DNA from: Rhodobiaceae bacterium
GTDB taxonomy: Bacteria > Pseudomonadota > Alphaproteobacteria > Parvibaculales > Parvibaculaceae
Direction: 5' to 3'
DNA length: 64,000 nt
NCBI GenBank assembly: GCA_003330885.1
Contig: CP030277.1
Span: forward strand, 3,026,001 to 3,090,000
Shown: piece by piece, positions 29,201 through 36,694 of the stretch
How positions within the stretch are numbered: position 1 is the stretch's first letter
Layout of the letters: the number at the start of each line of letters is the position of its first letter
Notes under the pieces: model-generated
Told to the model about the DNA's origin: nothing
Database searches by the model: none
What the model saw: the letters and a program-made list of their open reading frames with translations, nothing else
Translations under genes and position numbers: made by a program

Positions 29201-29410
29201 GAGTATGATCTGTTGGGCGGCAACAGCATCACCGCCAACGCAGTGAACTTCGCAGCGGACAGAGATGATACAAGAGCGACCTTTGGCGCAGGCGCAACTG
29301 CGCAGCTGGGAGATGGCTTCTCCATTTTCGCACGGGCCGACGGTAGCGCGTCCTTGTCTGGCGAAGGTCATTCAAAACGAGCTACCGCAGGTGCCCGCAT
29401 TACCTTCTAG
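26246..29410 (+). CDS. Autotransporter outer-membrane beta-barrel protein
   Basis: Large type V secreted protein of about 1054 residues. A signal peptide with basic start (MSTQKRKMSGHR) and hydrophobic core ends near SANA. The passenger, about residues 40-770, is very rich in Thr, Ser, Gly, Val and Asn with imperfect repeats of the type VTVTxxGxxxGxxxAIYAY, typical of a beta-helix. The last 280 residues form the beta-barrel with alternating aromatic strands (GAWLRGGYVRG, FSIGGLVQHTSTDT, FARADGSASL) ending in ARITF, the expected C-terminal phenylalanine. ATG 26246 follows AGGGGTGG. Likely an adhesin. Confidence 0.92.
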   Translation: MSTQKRKMSGHRLALMLSTSVLSMGTYGHLRSANAANECGIIAVGGTATCTPVGNNFATGIDYQVNDATIIVQDGVTISTAAANTSAITSGTPVGNYGNLAVTTNGTVAISTTGATSHGVFVGTNNGSVQVTTSGETSINVSGNNTAGILTYSANANPITITSQGTITTSGPGASFGILSGSTGGNITITGNSVTQTGGAVNSTGVYAISLGGNGNVNVTMAGVSSTAGYGIVVVASGTGTTSVTTTGPVTAYGTAITALSLGGTTSVSATGQVTTTGTTAGNAILAYSGAGNVTVTSNGVSGGSAAAIYAYATAGATSVTDTGTVTGAARGIYAYSGTSSVSVTANNVMTTTNDGIYAYAATTGTVTVTGDINAGDDGIEVYAGTGITVTSSGSIVAADEGIDVTTAGGPTVITANNVRTNTAGNDGIAINTPSTFDVTVTGAISGGAGTAAGAGIDIRTGTSGTITVQNGASVGALSDFAITSAATGATIINNNGTITGSLILGPGGTVLNNLSSNSVNLRRFADTNTDGVRDTEAVGLLLFGAGTDTFNNAATGTLRVSTVTGATAFNTANETFATGSAALSLTNAGVEQGHIVRLETFINSGIITLADAETGGTSAVAGDVLAITSLIVPNAGGTSNFISNGGELHLDTVLDNGAVDTTDVLILDTVTTGAGGATGITITDAGGAGGITGTGATDGIRVVEVRGVGSAADAFTLSRAVVGGIFEYKLNQADGQNWYLQSDGTVATQIPAYQALPLALSGFARDQMPWAQKRWGHVEGHQQAKTGAWLRGGYVRGSEEFTGANQYESRDRFVQAGYDVVLDTGLPGSFSIGGLVQHTSTDTSVTNGNGSTFAASGYGAGVSAFWTANGGLFAEALATLTRYEVDFDRPNLAGVADTDAYTYTAGFQVGHQFHIAGETDKWTVTPRASLTYIDSDIDDFTDASGIAVDFVESDSMLLEAGMISGLDLDLKGNRTLNLSAEMGIEYDLLGGNSITANAVNFAADRDDTRATFGAGATAQLGDGFSIFARADGSASLSGEGHSKRATAGARITF

Positions 29411-29930
29411 TGGGCATTGTGGTGCGAAGAAGCGTTAATCCCGCAGCAGAAAACCCTAAGCTGAAGAGGATGCCTCCGAGAAAGTAGCCCCACCCATATG
29501 GGGTTGGATCAAGCACGCCGAGCCCGAGACTGACAAAGGGAACCGCGATCCAGAAGCCTGCTACCCAGGCCGGGTAAGCGCCCTTGCGTACCAGATCTAT
29601 ACCCAACAGAAACAGACCTCCGACGATCAGCTGTACGCCAACCCCGTAAACATCAATGCCAAAGGGAACATGATCAGGCCCGATGATCGCTGCCTGGCCA
29701 ACCGCCGCGATCACAAACCCGACCAGACCGAGCAATCCCATCCGATCAGCACGCGCCAGATAGATGGCAAACAGGCCAAAAAGCAGAGCAACATCAGTGA
29801 CGAAATAGAGAGTCTCAAGCGGCACAGACCCCTCAACCCAGGGAATGAAACTCGAACCAAATCGAAGCGTACCCCCAAGAAGGGCGGCTATGGCACCCAG
29901 CCGGATGAGAGCAGGAAAGGTGACAATCAT
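29400..29930 (-). CDS. Multi-pass membrane protein of unknown function
   Basis: Protein of 176 residues with about six hydrophobic segments and few charged residues. No family was recognised. It follows the questin-oxidase-like gene with no gap (its ATG base lies next to that gene's stop at 29931), so the two are probably translated together, and the protein may anchor or supply the oxidase. It overlaps the convergent autotransporter gene by 11 bases. Confidence 0.7.
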   Translation of the reverse strand: MIVTFPALIRLGAIAALLGGTLRFGSSFIPWVEGSVPLETLYFVTDVALLFGLFAIYLARADRMGLLGLVGFVIAAVGQAAIIGPDHVPFGIDVYGVGVQLIVGGLFLLGIDLVRKGAYPAWVAGFWIAVPFVSLGLGVLDPTPYGWGYFLGGILFSLGFSAAGLTLLRTTMPTRR

Positions 29931-31007
29931 CTATTTCTCCTGCGAAGCGCAAACAGGGTTTTCGGGAAGCATGGCACGGGCGTGAGCCGGTACCATCAGG
30001 AAGCGTTCATCATCCGTCGCCTCGTAAAACCTAAGACAAGCCTCAGACAATTTGATCACGTGATCATCTCCATGTTGGGCTGCACGCACAGCTATCTCTT
30101 TTGTCGGTTCAGACTGCAAAGCACCTGGGCCAGGCGCTGGAAACTCCGAATAGGCTGAATGCAATCCCGCCGCCGTCTGCCAGCCATAGGACACAAGCTT
30201 GCGGGTTGTTTCCTCTTTCACATGAGGGGCGATGTTGAGAATGGCAGCCACGGCCGTGATCCCATGGGTGAAAACGATGGCGGTAAGCGGTGTATGAACC
30301 CGGTACAGGAACACCTGCGCAAACTCAGACGCAATGTCGTTCGCGAGAGCCGACAGATCACCTGACACATCGACCAGAGAAATAGCCTCCGCAAATCCCT
30401 GCGCGTGAGGGAGCTGCTCAAGAGCCGTCGTGATCGCGCCCTCATTGCGCCGATGCGCCAGCGGCACCAGTGGAACCCTCGCCATCGCTTCTTTTGGAGA
30501 AAATGTCGAGCTGTTGTCGACCCGATGCGTAACCAAGGGCTGATAGGAACCGGCCCAGAGGGCAAGACCTTCAGCAAGTTCCCGTCGTCGAAGGGGCGTG
30601 TCTTCTACGCCAAGCGCACGCACACCATGGCCAACCCGAATAATCCCGTGCGCTGCTGCTGCAAAGAGGCCCGGTGCCAATCGATCCGCCCATTGATCCA
30701 ATACCGGCTCCCAGGGACCGCTGGCGAGACGATGGCGGAAAAAGGAGCGCCAGGCATCCTGCCGACGGGGATCACCAATGGCGCCCTCCAACTCAGTGGC
30801 GTCAAGCGGCGGAGCGCTGTCACTCGCAGGGAGGATATCGCCACGGTTTGCCTTCACCCAGCTTATTGCCAGATTGCCCTGCCCCATGGCGACAAGGGCT
30901 TCAGCCGCCATCGGCGCATGGTTGACGAATCCATTTTCGAGAACAGGCCCCAAGGTGCGTAGCGGCTCAAGGGCAGGATCAAGCAGTTTATACTGAGCCT
31001 CAGACAT
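29931..31007 (-). CDS. Questin oxidase-like family protein
   Basis: Protein of 358 residues resembling the questin oxidase family (fungal Baeyer-Villiger-type oxygenases), which also has many bacterial members. Visible family traits are the N-terminal ENGFVNHAPMAAEAL, DPRRQDAWRSFFRHRL, AHGIIRVGHGVRAL with its histidines, TFSPKEAMARVP and FTHGITAVAAILNIAPHV. Substrate and reaction in bacteria are unknown. Co-directional and contiguous with a membrane protein gene. The 157 bases upstream are AT-rich and shared with the divergent DUF1330 gene. Confidence 0.75.
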   Translation of the reverse strand: MSEAQYKLLDPALEPLRTLGPVLENGFVNHAPMAAEALVAMGQGNLAISWVKANRGDILPASDSAPPLDATELEGAIGDPRRQDAWRSFFRHRLASGPWEPVLDQWADRLAPGLFAAAAHGIIRVGHGVRALGVEDTPLRRRELAEGLALWAGSYQPLVTHRVDNSSTFSPKEAMARVPLVPLAHRRNEGAITTALEQLPHAQGFAEAISLVDVSGDLSALANDIASEFAQVFLYRVHTPLTAIVFTHGITAVAAILNIAPHVKEETTRKLVSYGWQTAAGLHSAYSEFPAPGPGALQSEPTKEIAVRAAQHGDDHVIKLSEACLRFYEATDDERFLMVPAHARAMLPENPVCASQEK

Positions 31008-31164
31008 GGAGCATTCCTTTTTAAAAGTATTTTCTTTATTTATTGCGCCCTCTCTAATAATTCAAGTTTTTTCTTTCGTTATCAAATCAGGGATTGGCTC
31101 TTTCCTAGAGGACATGACCTAAGGCACTCTAAGTGCAGCAGAAATCACAGGAAGGTTTGAGACC

Positions 31165-31461
31165 ATGACCGTCTACGCAATGGCATTTGTTGAGATTAAT
31201 GACCGGGAGCACTACGCAAAATATGAGGCGGGGTTCATGGACGCCCTGGCCCCATTTGGCGCTGAGATCCTCGCTGTCGACGAAGCGCCCAATGTGCTGG
31301 AAGGCGAAGCGCCTAAGGGACGCATCGTGCTTATTCGCTTTCCCTCAGCTGAAAAACTCGACGCCTGGTATAATTCAGACGCCTACCAGGCAATTCTGCC
31401 ATTCCGCAAAGCCGCATCGAACGGTCATGTGATCAGCGTCAAAGGATTTGAAATGCCCTAG
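31165..31461 (+). CDS. DUF1330 domain protein
   Basis: Small ferredoxin-like fold protein of 98 residues. MTVYAMAFVEINDREHYAKYEAGFMDAL and the later GRIVLIRFPSAEKLDAWYNSDAYQAI are the DUF1330 signature (dimeric alpha-beta barrel). Function unknown; often linked to oxidative or aromatic metabolism. It is divergent from the questin-oxidase-like gene. Confidence 0.9.
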   Translation: MTVYAMAFVEINDREHYAKYEAGFMDALAPFGAEILAVDEAPNVLEGEAPKGRIVLIRFPSAEKLDAWYNSDAYQAILPFRKAASNGHVISVKGFEMP

Positions 31462-31517
31462 AGCGTTGTCAGGTGAAGTGGAAACACGTCATCGTCCGGC
31501 AACGCGACGAAATGGGC

Positions 31518-32465
31518 CTAAGCAGCGTCGAGCATCACCACACTGAAGAGCTTCTCATCATCCATCCATGACTGAGACAGGACCCAGCCTTGCGCCTCCG
31601 CCAGCTGCACCAATTCATCAAGCGCAAACTTGCGGGAATTTTCCGTGTGAATAGTCTCGCCTTCTGCAAAGCCAATCTTGGTGTCCCCGACTGTCACCGT
31701 CTGGTCTCTCTGGCTGACCAGATGCATCTCAACCCGGGAAGCGTCTTCGTTCCAACGGGCTTCATGCGCAAACTGGTCGAGGGTAAATGTGCCCTCAAGC
31801 TCCCGGTTGATGCGTTTTAGAATATTGAGGTTGAAGGCCGCCGTCACACCGGCTGCATCATCATAAGCAGGGATAAGGCGCCTCACATCCTTTTTCAGAT
31901 CCGCGCCAAGCACGAAGGATGCCCCCTCCCCTAAATCCTGTCGCGCGCGTTGAAAGAAATCTGAAATTTCTGCGTTCGACAAATTGCCAATGGTTGAGCC
32001 TGGAAAAAAGCCGATCGTGCGCCCGGCACCTCGCGCATCCGATGGAACAGAAATCGGAGACAGGAAATCACCGACAACAGACTTGATCGAGAGAGAAGGA
32101 TAATCCCGGCGCAACTGGTCAGCCGTCTCCTCCAGGAAGGACGCGGACACATCGATCGGCACATAGCAGTGCAGTGAGTCAAACGTATCAAGCAACAAAC
32201 GCGTTTTAACCGAAGCGCCGGACCCATATTCTACGAGAGTGGCGCCGCTTCCGGCCGCCGCGGCAATCGCGCTCCGGCAGCCTTCCAGAATCTTGGTCTC
32301 TGTCCGGGTTGGATAATATTCCGGCAGGTCTGTAATCTCTTCAAACAATTGGGAGCCGCGCTCGTCATAGAGCCAGCGACAGGGCAGTGTCTTTTGCGGA
32401 AGCCCAAGCCCCTCAAGAACATCAGCTGCAAATTCAGCATTCGTGACTTTTACTGTGTCCAACAT
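31518..32465 (-). CDS. egtD: L-histidine N-alpha-methyltransferase EgtD
   Basis: SAM-dependent enzyme of 315 residues that trimethylates histidine to hercynine, the first step of ergothioneine synthesis. Family motifs: CRWLYDERGSQLFEEITDLPEYYPTRTE, LVEYGSGASVKTRLLL for SAM, VPIDVSASFLEETA, and FFPGSTIGNL. The ATG at 32465 shares one base with the stop of egtB (TAATG), so the two are translationally coupled. A longer frame starting at 32507 would run into egtB and is not used. Confidence 0.95.
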   Translation of the reverse strand: MLDTVKVTNAEFAADVLEGLGLPQKTLPCRWLYDERGSQLFEEITDLPEYYPTRTETKILEGCRSAIAAAAGSGATLVEYGSGASVKTRLLLDTFDSLHCYVPIDVSASFLEETADQLRRDYPSLSIKSVVGDFLSPISVPSDARGAGRTIGFFPGSTIGNLSNAEISDFFQRARQDLGEGASFVLGADLKKDVRRLIPAYDDAAGVTAAFNLNILKRINRELEGTFTLDQFAHEARWNEDASRVEMHLVSQRDQTVTVGDTKIGFAEGETIHTENSRKFALDELVQLAEAQGWVLSQSWMDDEKLFSVVMLDAA

Positions 32466-33745
32466 TACGACGCATCCCTCGCAAGTCTGAGGCCGGAAAA
32501 CTGCCAACGCTTGTCCGGATGAAAGAAGTTACGATAGGTCGCCCGCATATGACCGCCCGGCGTGGCGCAAGACCCACCACGAAGAACCATCTGTCCGCTC
32601 ATGAACTTCCCGTTATATTCACCGACCGCCCCTGGCGCGGGTTTGAAACCCGGGTAGGAGGTAAAAGGACTGGCCGTCCACTCCCAAACATCTCCATAGA
32701 GACCCGCAAGATCACCCGCTGGCGCATCCTGTGGACGTGGCCGTAACATATTGGAGGACGCGAAATTGCCTTCAATTTCAGCGTCGCGGGCGGCATGTTC
32801 CCATTCAGCTTCGCTCGGCAATCGCATTCCTGCCCAGGTTGCATAGGCATCTGCTTCATAGAAGCTCACATGGGCAACGGGCGCATCCAGATGAACAGGC
32901 TGCGGCCCCCGCAATGTGAGAGACCACCAGGTATCATCCTGTTGGTACCAGTAAAGCGGCGCGTCCCATCCACGTTCCGTGGCGATCGCGAACCCATCCG
33001 ACAGCCAATATTGCGGATTGCGATAGCCACCAGCCTCCATGAACTCAATCCACTCGCGATTGGTGACCGCGCGGGTCGCCAACTCAAAAGGTCGCACCAA
33101 CACCTCATGCTGCGGCCCTTCGCAGTCAAACTTAAAGCCATCGCCGCTGGCCCCCAGTGGCAAACGCCCTCCATCAAACGAGACCCAACCTGCATCACCC
33201 GTACCCTTGTTTGTCATCTCTAAAGGGACAGCGGGCGCGAAGGCCGGACGCAATGGATTCTGCGCAAACAGGTGCAGAACATCCGTAAGCAAAAGCTCCT
33301 GATGTTGCTGTTCATGATGGAGACCAAGCTCAATCAGCTTGGCAAGCTCGGGCGGAAGCTTGCTGGCCAAAAGGGTCTCCATCGCCTCGTCCACATGCGC
33401 ACGATAGTCACGGACCTCATCAAGGGCCGGGCGCGCCAGCATGCCACGGCGCGGACGCGGGTGGCGCTCCCCTACCGCGTCATAATAGGAGTTGAACAGG
33501 TAACAGTAATTGTCATCAAAGAGCGTGTACCCGGACACATTCGGTTCGAGGATAAATGTCTCAAAGAACCATGTTGTATGTGCAAGGTGCCACTTCGCAG
33601 GGCTTGCATCTTCCATGGATTGAACCGTCGCTTCCGCATCACTTAAATGGTCGGTAAGCGCCAGGGACTGAGAACGTACGAGCGCGTAATCGCCAAGCGC
33701 AATCGACACGCTCCCCTTGAGCGGGGTCGATGAAGGAGATGTCAT
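32465..33745 (-). CDS. egtB: Ergothioneine biosynthesis sulfoxide synthase EgtB
   Basis: Non-heme iron enzyme of 426 residues joining hercynine to a thiol donor and oxygen. The DinB-like N-terminal domain has KWHLAHTTWFFETF and LHHEQQHQELLLTD, which supply the three histidine ligands (HX3HXE pattern). The C-terminal formylglycine-generating-enzyme-like domain has PFELATRAVTNREWIEFMEAGGY, RLPSEAEWEHAARD and the end-terminal RGGSCATPGGHMRATYRNFFHPDKRWQFSGLR-type stretch. Start chosen at 33745, one base after the stop of the DUF427 gene. Second gene of the DUF427-egtB-egtD unit. Confidence 0.95.
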   Translation of the reverse strand: MTSPSSTPLKGSVSIALGDYALVRSQSLALTDHLSDAEATVQSMEDASPAKWHLAHTTWFFETFILEPNVSGYTLFDDNYCYLFNSYYDAVGERHPRPRRGMLARPALDEVRDYRAHVDEAMETLLASKLPPELAKLIELGLHHEQQHQELLLTDVLHLFAQNPLRPAFAPAVPLEMTNKGTGDAGWVSFDGGRLPLGASGDGFKFDCEGPQHEVLVRPFELATRAVTNREWIEFMEAGGYRNPQYWLSDGFAIATERGWDAPLYWYQQDDTWWSLTLRGPQPVHLDAPVAHVSFYEADAYATWAGMRLPSEAEWEHAARDAEIEGNFASSNMLRPRPQDAPAGDLAGLYGDVWEWTASPFTSYPGFKPAPGAVGEYNGKFMSGQMVLRGGSCATPGGHMRATYRNFFHPDKRWQFSGLRLARDAS

Positions 33746-33746
33746 G

Positions 33747-34160
33747 TCAGGACTCTCTGTTGAACTCGAGATTGTCGGGGTAGAAAGCGACATAGTCTTT
33801 CAACGTCGCCGCGGGAGGAATGGGATCTTCATAGCTCCACGCGATCGCCGAACCATTGCGCCCAACGAACTCAAAATAGGATGCATCACCCTTGCGCGGA
33901 CAATGACTCATCTTCTCCAACTGAACACTAAGGCCTAGCCGTACATCACCGCGTGGAAAGTAAAGAACGGGCGTGTGGCCCTTCTCATGCACAACGATCA
34001 CATCATCACTCACTGCCAGTACAATATCTCCATGGACAACGGAGATTTTTTGCCCCGCGGCAACGAAAGCCAACGGCTTTTGAAAACTGGTCTCCGCGCG
34101 CGACCCTGGTGGCAATATGCCCGCGGCCCCATCACCCGATAATGTCTCTTGGTCTGCCAC
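33747..34160 (-). CDS. DUF427 domain protein heading ergothioneine operon
   Basis: Protein of 137 residues with the DUF427 pattern (YFPRGDVRLGLSVQLEKMSHCPRKGDASYFEF, then IAWSYEDPIP and the final KDYVAFYPDNLEF). Function unknown. GTG start at 34160 is supported by GGGAGGAGAG about six bases upstream. It is followed after a single base by egtB, so it is very likely co-expressed with ergothioneine synthesis. Confidence 0.88.
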   Translation of the reverse strand: MADQETLSGDGAAGILPPGSRAETSFQKPLAFVAAGQKISVVHGDIVLAVSDDVIVVHEKGHTPVLYFPRGDVRLGLSVQLEKMSHCPRKGDASYFEFVGRNGSAIAWSYEDPIPPAATLKDYVAFYPDNLEFNRES

Positions 34161-34388
34161 TCTTCTCTCCTCCCTACCATTCTCCCTTTCAGAGGGTCAG
34201 GTAAATATGGGATTTGGACGGCACCGAACGAGATCGCAATATCGCACCCGGCTGGTTCAGAAACAGACCGTACCGCACTCAGAGTGAAACGCCAGAGCCA
34301 ATTGCCAGGCTCCTGACAAAAACTGGCAGTTATGCGCACGGATAAAAACTTTGTGACAAATTGTCGAGAGGCAAGGAACCGTCGAATA
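34161..34388. other. Intergenic region upstream of ergothioneine operon
   Basis: 228 bases between the DUF427 start and the end of the TetR gene. It must carry the promoter of the ergothioneine operon. No recognisable operator, hairpin with T tract or small gene was found. Confidence 0.5.
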
Positions 34389-34994
34389 TTAGTCCAATTC
34401 AGCACACAGTCCGCGGACAAGCGGCTCAATCGATTGCATCAAGTAGGTCTCTGCTGCTTTGGCACCACGCACCCGGATGCGCCGCAGCCGAACCAGATCG
34501 CAATATCCATGCAATTGTGTCATCAGGGAAACAGACAAGTGTCTCACGCGCGTCTTGGACAATGATTGTTGTTCGAAAAGCGCTTCGACGGCGCGGAAGG
34601 TTTCCTCAATGGCTTCTTCAAGTTCTGGATGGCGTCCATCTTCATTCAACCGCGGGCCGAACATGATCTGATAGAGACTGTCATTGGCCAGCGCCCAGCG
34701 CACATAGGCACGCGCAACACTCTTAATGCGATCATCAACCCCTTGATCGCGTGTCGCCGCATCGCGGAGCGTCGCGGCAAAACCCTCATGACCAGAAAGC
34801 GCCAGCGCAACAAGCAACTCACGCTTATCGGCGAAATGCTTGTAGACCGCGCCATGTGTCACGCCTAGATCGCGGGCAAGACCGCGCAGCGTAAACTTAT
34901 CAAGCCCCTGTTCTGCAATACAGCCGGGCGCCTCGCGCAGGACCGCTTTCCGTAAGTCTCCATGATGGTAGGTGGATTTTGTTTTCACCGACAA
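34389..34994 (-). CDS. TetR-family regulator (WHG-domain type)
   Basis: Regulator of 201 residues. The N-terminal helix-turn-helix is LRGLARDLGVTHGAVYKHFADKRELLVALA; the C-terminal part has YVRWALANDSLYQIMFGPRLNED, typical of the WHG subgroup. It is divergent from a hydrolase-VOC pair; the 112-base gap holds a perfect palindrome that is its likely operator, so it probably represses those two genes and itself. Confidence 0.93.
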   Translation of the reverse strand: MSVKTKSTYHHGDLRKAVLREAPGCIAEQGLDKFTLRGLARDLGVTHGAVYKHFADKRELLVALALSGHEGFAATLRDAATRDQGVDDRIKSVARAYVRWALANDSLYQIMFGPRLNEDGRHPELEEAIEETFRAVEALFEQQSLSKTRVRHLSVSLMTQLHGYCDLVRLRRIRVRGAKAAETYLMQSIEPLVRGLCAELD

Positions 34995-35054
34995 ACCTGT
35001 CTCCAGCGCAAATTTTCATGCTTCGCACTTGATCTTATACAACATCGCCTTTAT

Positions 35055-35069
35055 GTAACCACTGGTTAC
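35055..35069. promoter_or_regulatory. Palindromic TetR operator candidate
   Basis: GTAACC-ACT-GGTTAC, a perfect 6-bp inverted repeat with a 3-base centre, lies between the divergent TetR gene (start 34994) and the hydrolase gene (start 35107). Size and position fit a TetR-family operator. Confidence 0.75.
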
Positions 35070-35106
35070 TTTGAAAAAACAAGCCATATAGCAAGAAGGA
35101 GGCACC

Positions 35107-36006
35107 ATGAACGCAAGCACCAATAAGTCCGCCACCTTGGCGCAGGGTACCGTGAGCTATCGCGATAAAGGGACAGGACCAGCCATTGTTTTTGTGCACG
35201 GTCTTTTCCTGAACGGAACGATTTGGGACAAGACGATCGAACGCTTGACCTCTCATCGGAGATGCATCGTGCCTGAACTCCCCCTCGGCGCGCATACAAC
35301 ACCTCTCAACAAAGGGGTCGACCTCTCATTGACCGGGGTTGCCCAGCTCGTCGCAGACTTTCTGGAAGAACTGAACCTCGACAACGTGACCCTTGTCGGA
35401 CTCGATTTCGGCGGCGTCATCGCACAGATCGTAGCAGCCCGGCACAATGATCGGGTGTCCCGGCTCGTTCTGACAAACTGCGACGCTCTTGAGGTCTGTC
35501 CGGCAAAAGGGTTTGGCTATCTCACATGGTTGCCGCGTGTACCTTTCGCGACCTGGATTCTTGGAAAACTCATGCACCATGTAGGGCCATTGCGCCGTCA
35601 CGAGACATCCTTCGCAGCGTTTGCAAAAACGCCCCTGCCCGACGCCCAGCTTAAAGACTGGGTTCGGCCCATGGCAGTCTCATCAGGTGTGCGCCGGGAC
35701 GTCAAAAAGCTGCTGCGCTCAATTGACGTCAAGCTGACACTCGCACTTCCAGCCGAACTCAACAGCGCAGGAACGTCAGTTCTGCTGGCTTGGGGGTCAG
35801 AGGATGCACTCTTTTCGATGGACCTCGCGCAGAGACTCGCAGCTGCTATCGGAAGTAACGCGTTCCTGACGGAAATCCCTGACGCAAAGACATTCGTTCC
35901 ACACGACGCCCCAAAGGCACTCGCGTCAACCATTTTGGCGTTTACCGCGACGCCACCCTGGAAGCTCACAAGCGCAAGTCAGGCAAAATTATCAAAATCT
36001 GCTTAG
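35107..36006 (+). CDS. Alpha/beta hydrolase
   Basis: Hydrolase of 299 residues. GPAIVFVHGLFLNGTIWD is the oxyanion segment. The nucleophile elbow reads LVGLDFGG, so the usual serine is an aspartate, as in haloalkane dehalogenases and epoxide hydrolases (GxDxG). The acid is likely in WGSEDALFS and the His in FVPHDAP. The Asp nucleophile suggests a dehalogenase or epoxide-hydrolase-like mechanism. SD GAAGGAGG lies directly upstream of ATG. A VOC protein gene follows after nine bases and both are likely controlled by the divergent TetR. Confidence 0.88.
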   Translation: MNASTNKSATLAQGTVSYRDKGTGPAIVFVHGLFLNGTIWDKTIERLTSHRRCIVPELPLGAHTTPLNKGVDLSLTGVAQLVADFLEELNLDNVTLVGLDFGGVIAQIVAARHNDRVSRLVLTNCDALEVCPAKGFGYLTWLPRVPFATWILGKLMHHVGPLRRHETSFAAFAKTPLPDAQLKDWVRPMAVSSGVRRDVKKLLRSIDVKLTLALPAELNSAGTSVLLAWGSEDALFSMDLAQRLAAAIGSNAFLTEIPDAKTFVPHDAPKALASTILAFTATPPWKLTSASQAKLSKSA

Positions 36007-36015
36007 GAGAACCCC

Positions 36016-36423
36016 ATGACGCTTAAAGGCATTGCACACATCAACTTCACCGTTAGCAATTTCGAGAAATCATTCCCGTTCTACGAGAAGCTCTTCGCCC
36101 ATTTGGGCCTGAAGGAAATGATCAAGGCAGATGGCTACTATTACTGTGTTGGAAAACGGACCGCCATCGGCATCCAGGCATGTAGCGAAGAGAATACCGA
36201 CCTGCCTTTTGATCAGGGGCGGTCAGGGTTGCATCATTATTGCCTTTCCATGGAAAGCCGGAATGACATAGACGCGCTCGCCAGCTTTGCAGAAACCATC
36301 GGCGCGCGCATTGTCAGAGAACCCGCCGCGCAGGATGACTGGTTTCCGGGCATGTATTCATGTCTCTTTGAAGACCCGGACGGCATTCGCATCGAAGCAA
36401 ACCATATTCCAAAGCGCAGTTGA
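36016..36423 (+). CDS. VOC (glyoxalase/bleomycin resistance fold) protein
   Basis: Protein of 135 residues with paired beta-alpha-beta repeats: GIAHINFTVSNFEKSFPFYEKLF at the start and GLHHYCLSMESRNDIDAL in the second half, with metal ligand candidates H9, H75-76 and E in FEDPDGIRIEANH. Such proteins act as lyases, dioxygenases or binding proteins. Start with GGAGAACCCC upstream. Probably in an operon with the hydrolase above. Confidence 0.9.
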   Translation: MTLKGIAHINFTVSNFEKSFPFYEKLFAHLGLKEMIKADGYYYCVGKRTAIGIQACSEENTDLPFDQGRSGLHHYCLSMESRNDIDALASFAETIGARIVREPAAQDDWFPGMYSCLFEDPDGIRIEANHIPKRS

Positions 36424-36442
36424 CCAGTTTGCAGGCAATGGC

Positions 36443-36694
36443 TTACTGGGCAGGTCTCGGTCGACTGATAATACGAAAGATGGCCGCAAGGGACACACAA
36501 GCCCAGACACCTTCCAGAATGACAAAGGGCATATAGGCGATGAGCCACGAAGCATAGGTCGCAAGCAACGCCCCTATGAAGTTCGTACTCGGATAGGCCA
36601 AGCTCTCTTTTGCGACCATGCCCAAAAGGTTCGCAGCAAAGGCGCCGAGCAAAAGCGCAACCCCAGCCGCCCCAATAAGATCTGCCCCAAACAT
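36443..36694 (-). CDS. CBU_0592-like small membrane protein
   Basis: Protein of 83 residues with three membrane helices. The pattern LIGAAGVALLLGAFAANLLG, NFIGALLATYASWL and FVILEGVWACVSLAAIFR matches the CBU_0592 family, whose function is unknown. ATG at 36694 shares a base with the stop of the Rieske gene (TGATG), so it is translationally coupled; a longer frame from 36808 lies inside the Rieske gene and is not used. Confidence 0.8.
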   Translation of the reverse strand: MFGADLIGAAGVALLLGAFAANLLGMVAKESLAYPSTNFIGALLATYASWLIAYMPFVILEGVWACVSLAAIFRIISRPRPAQ

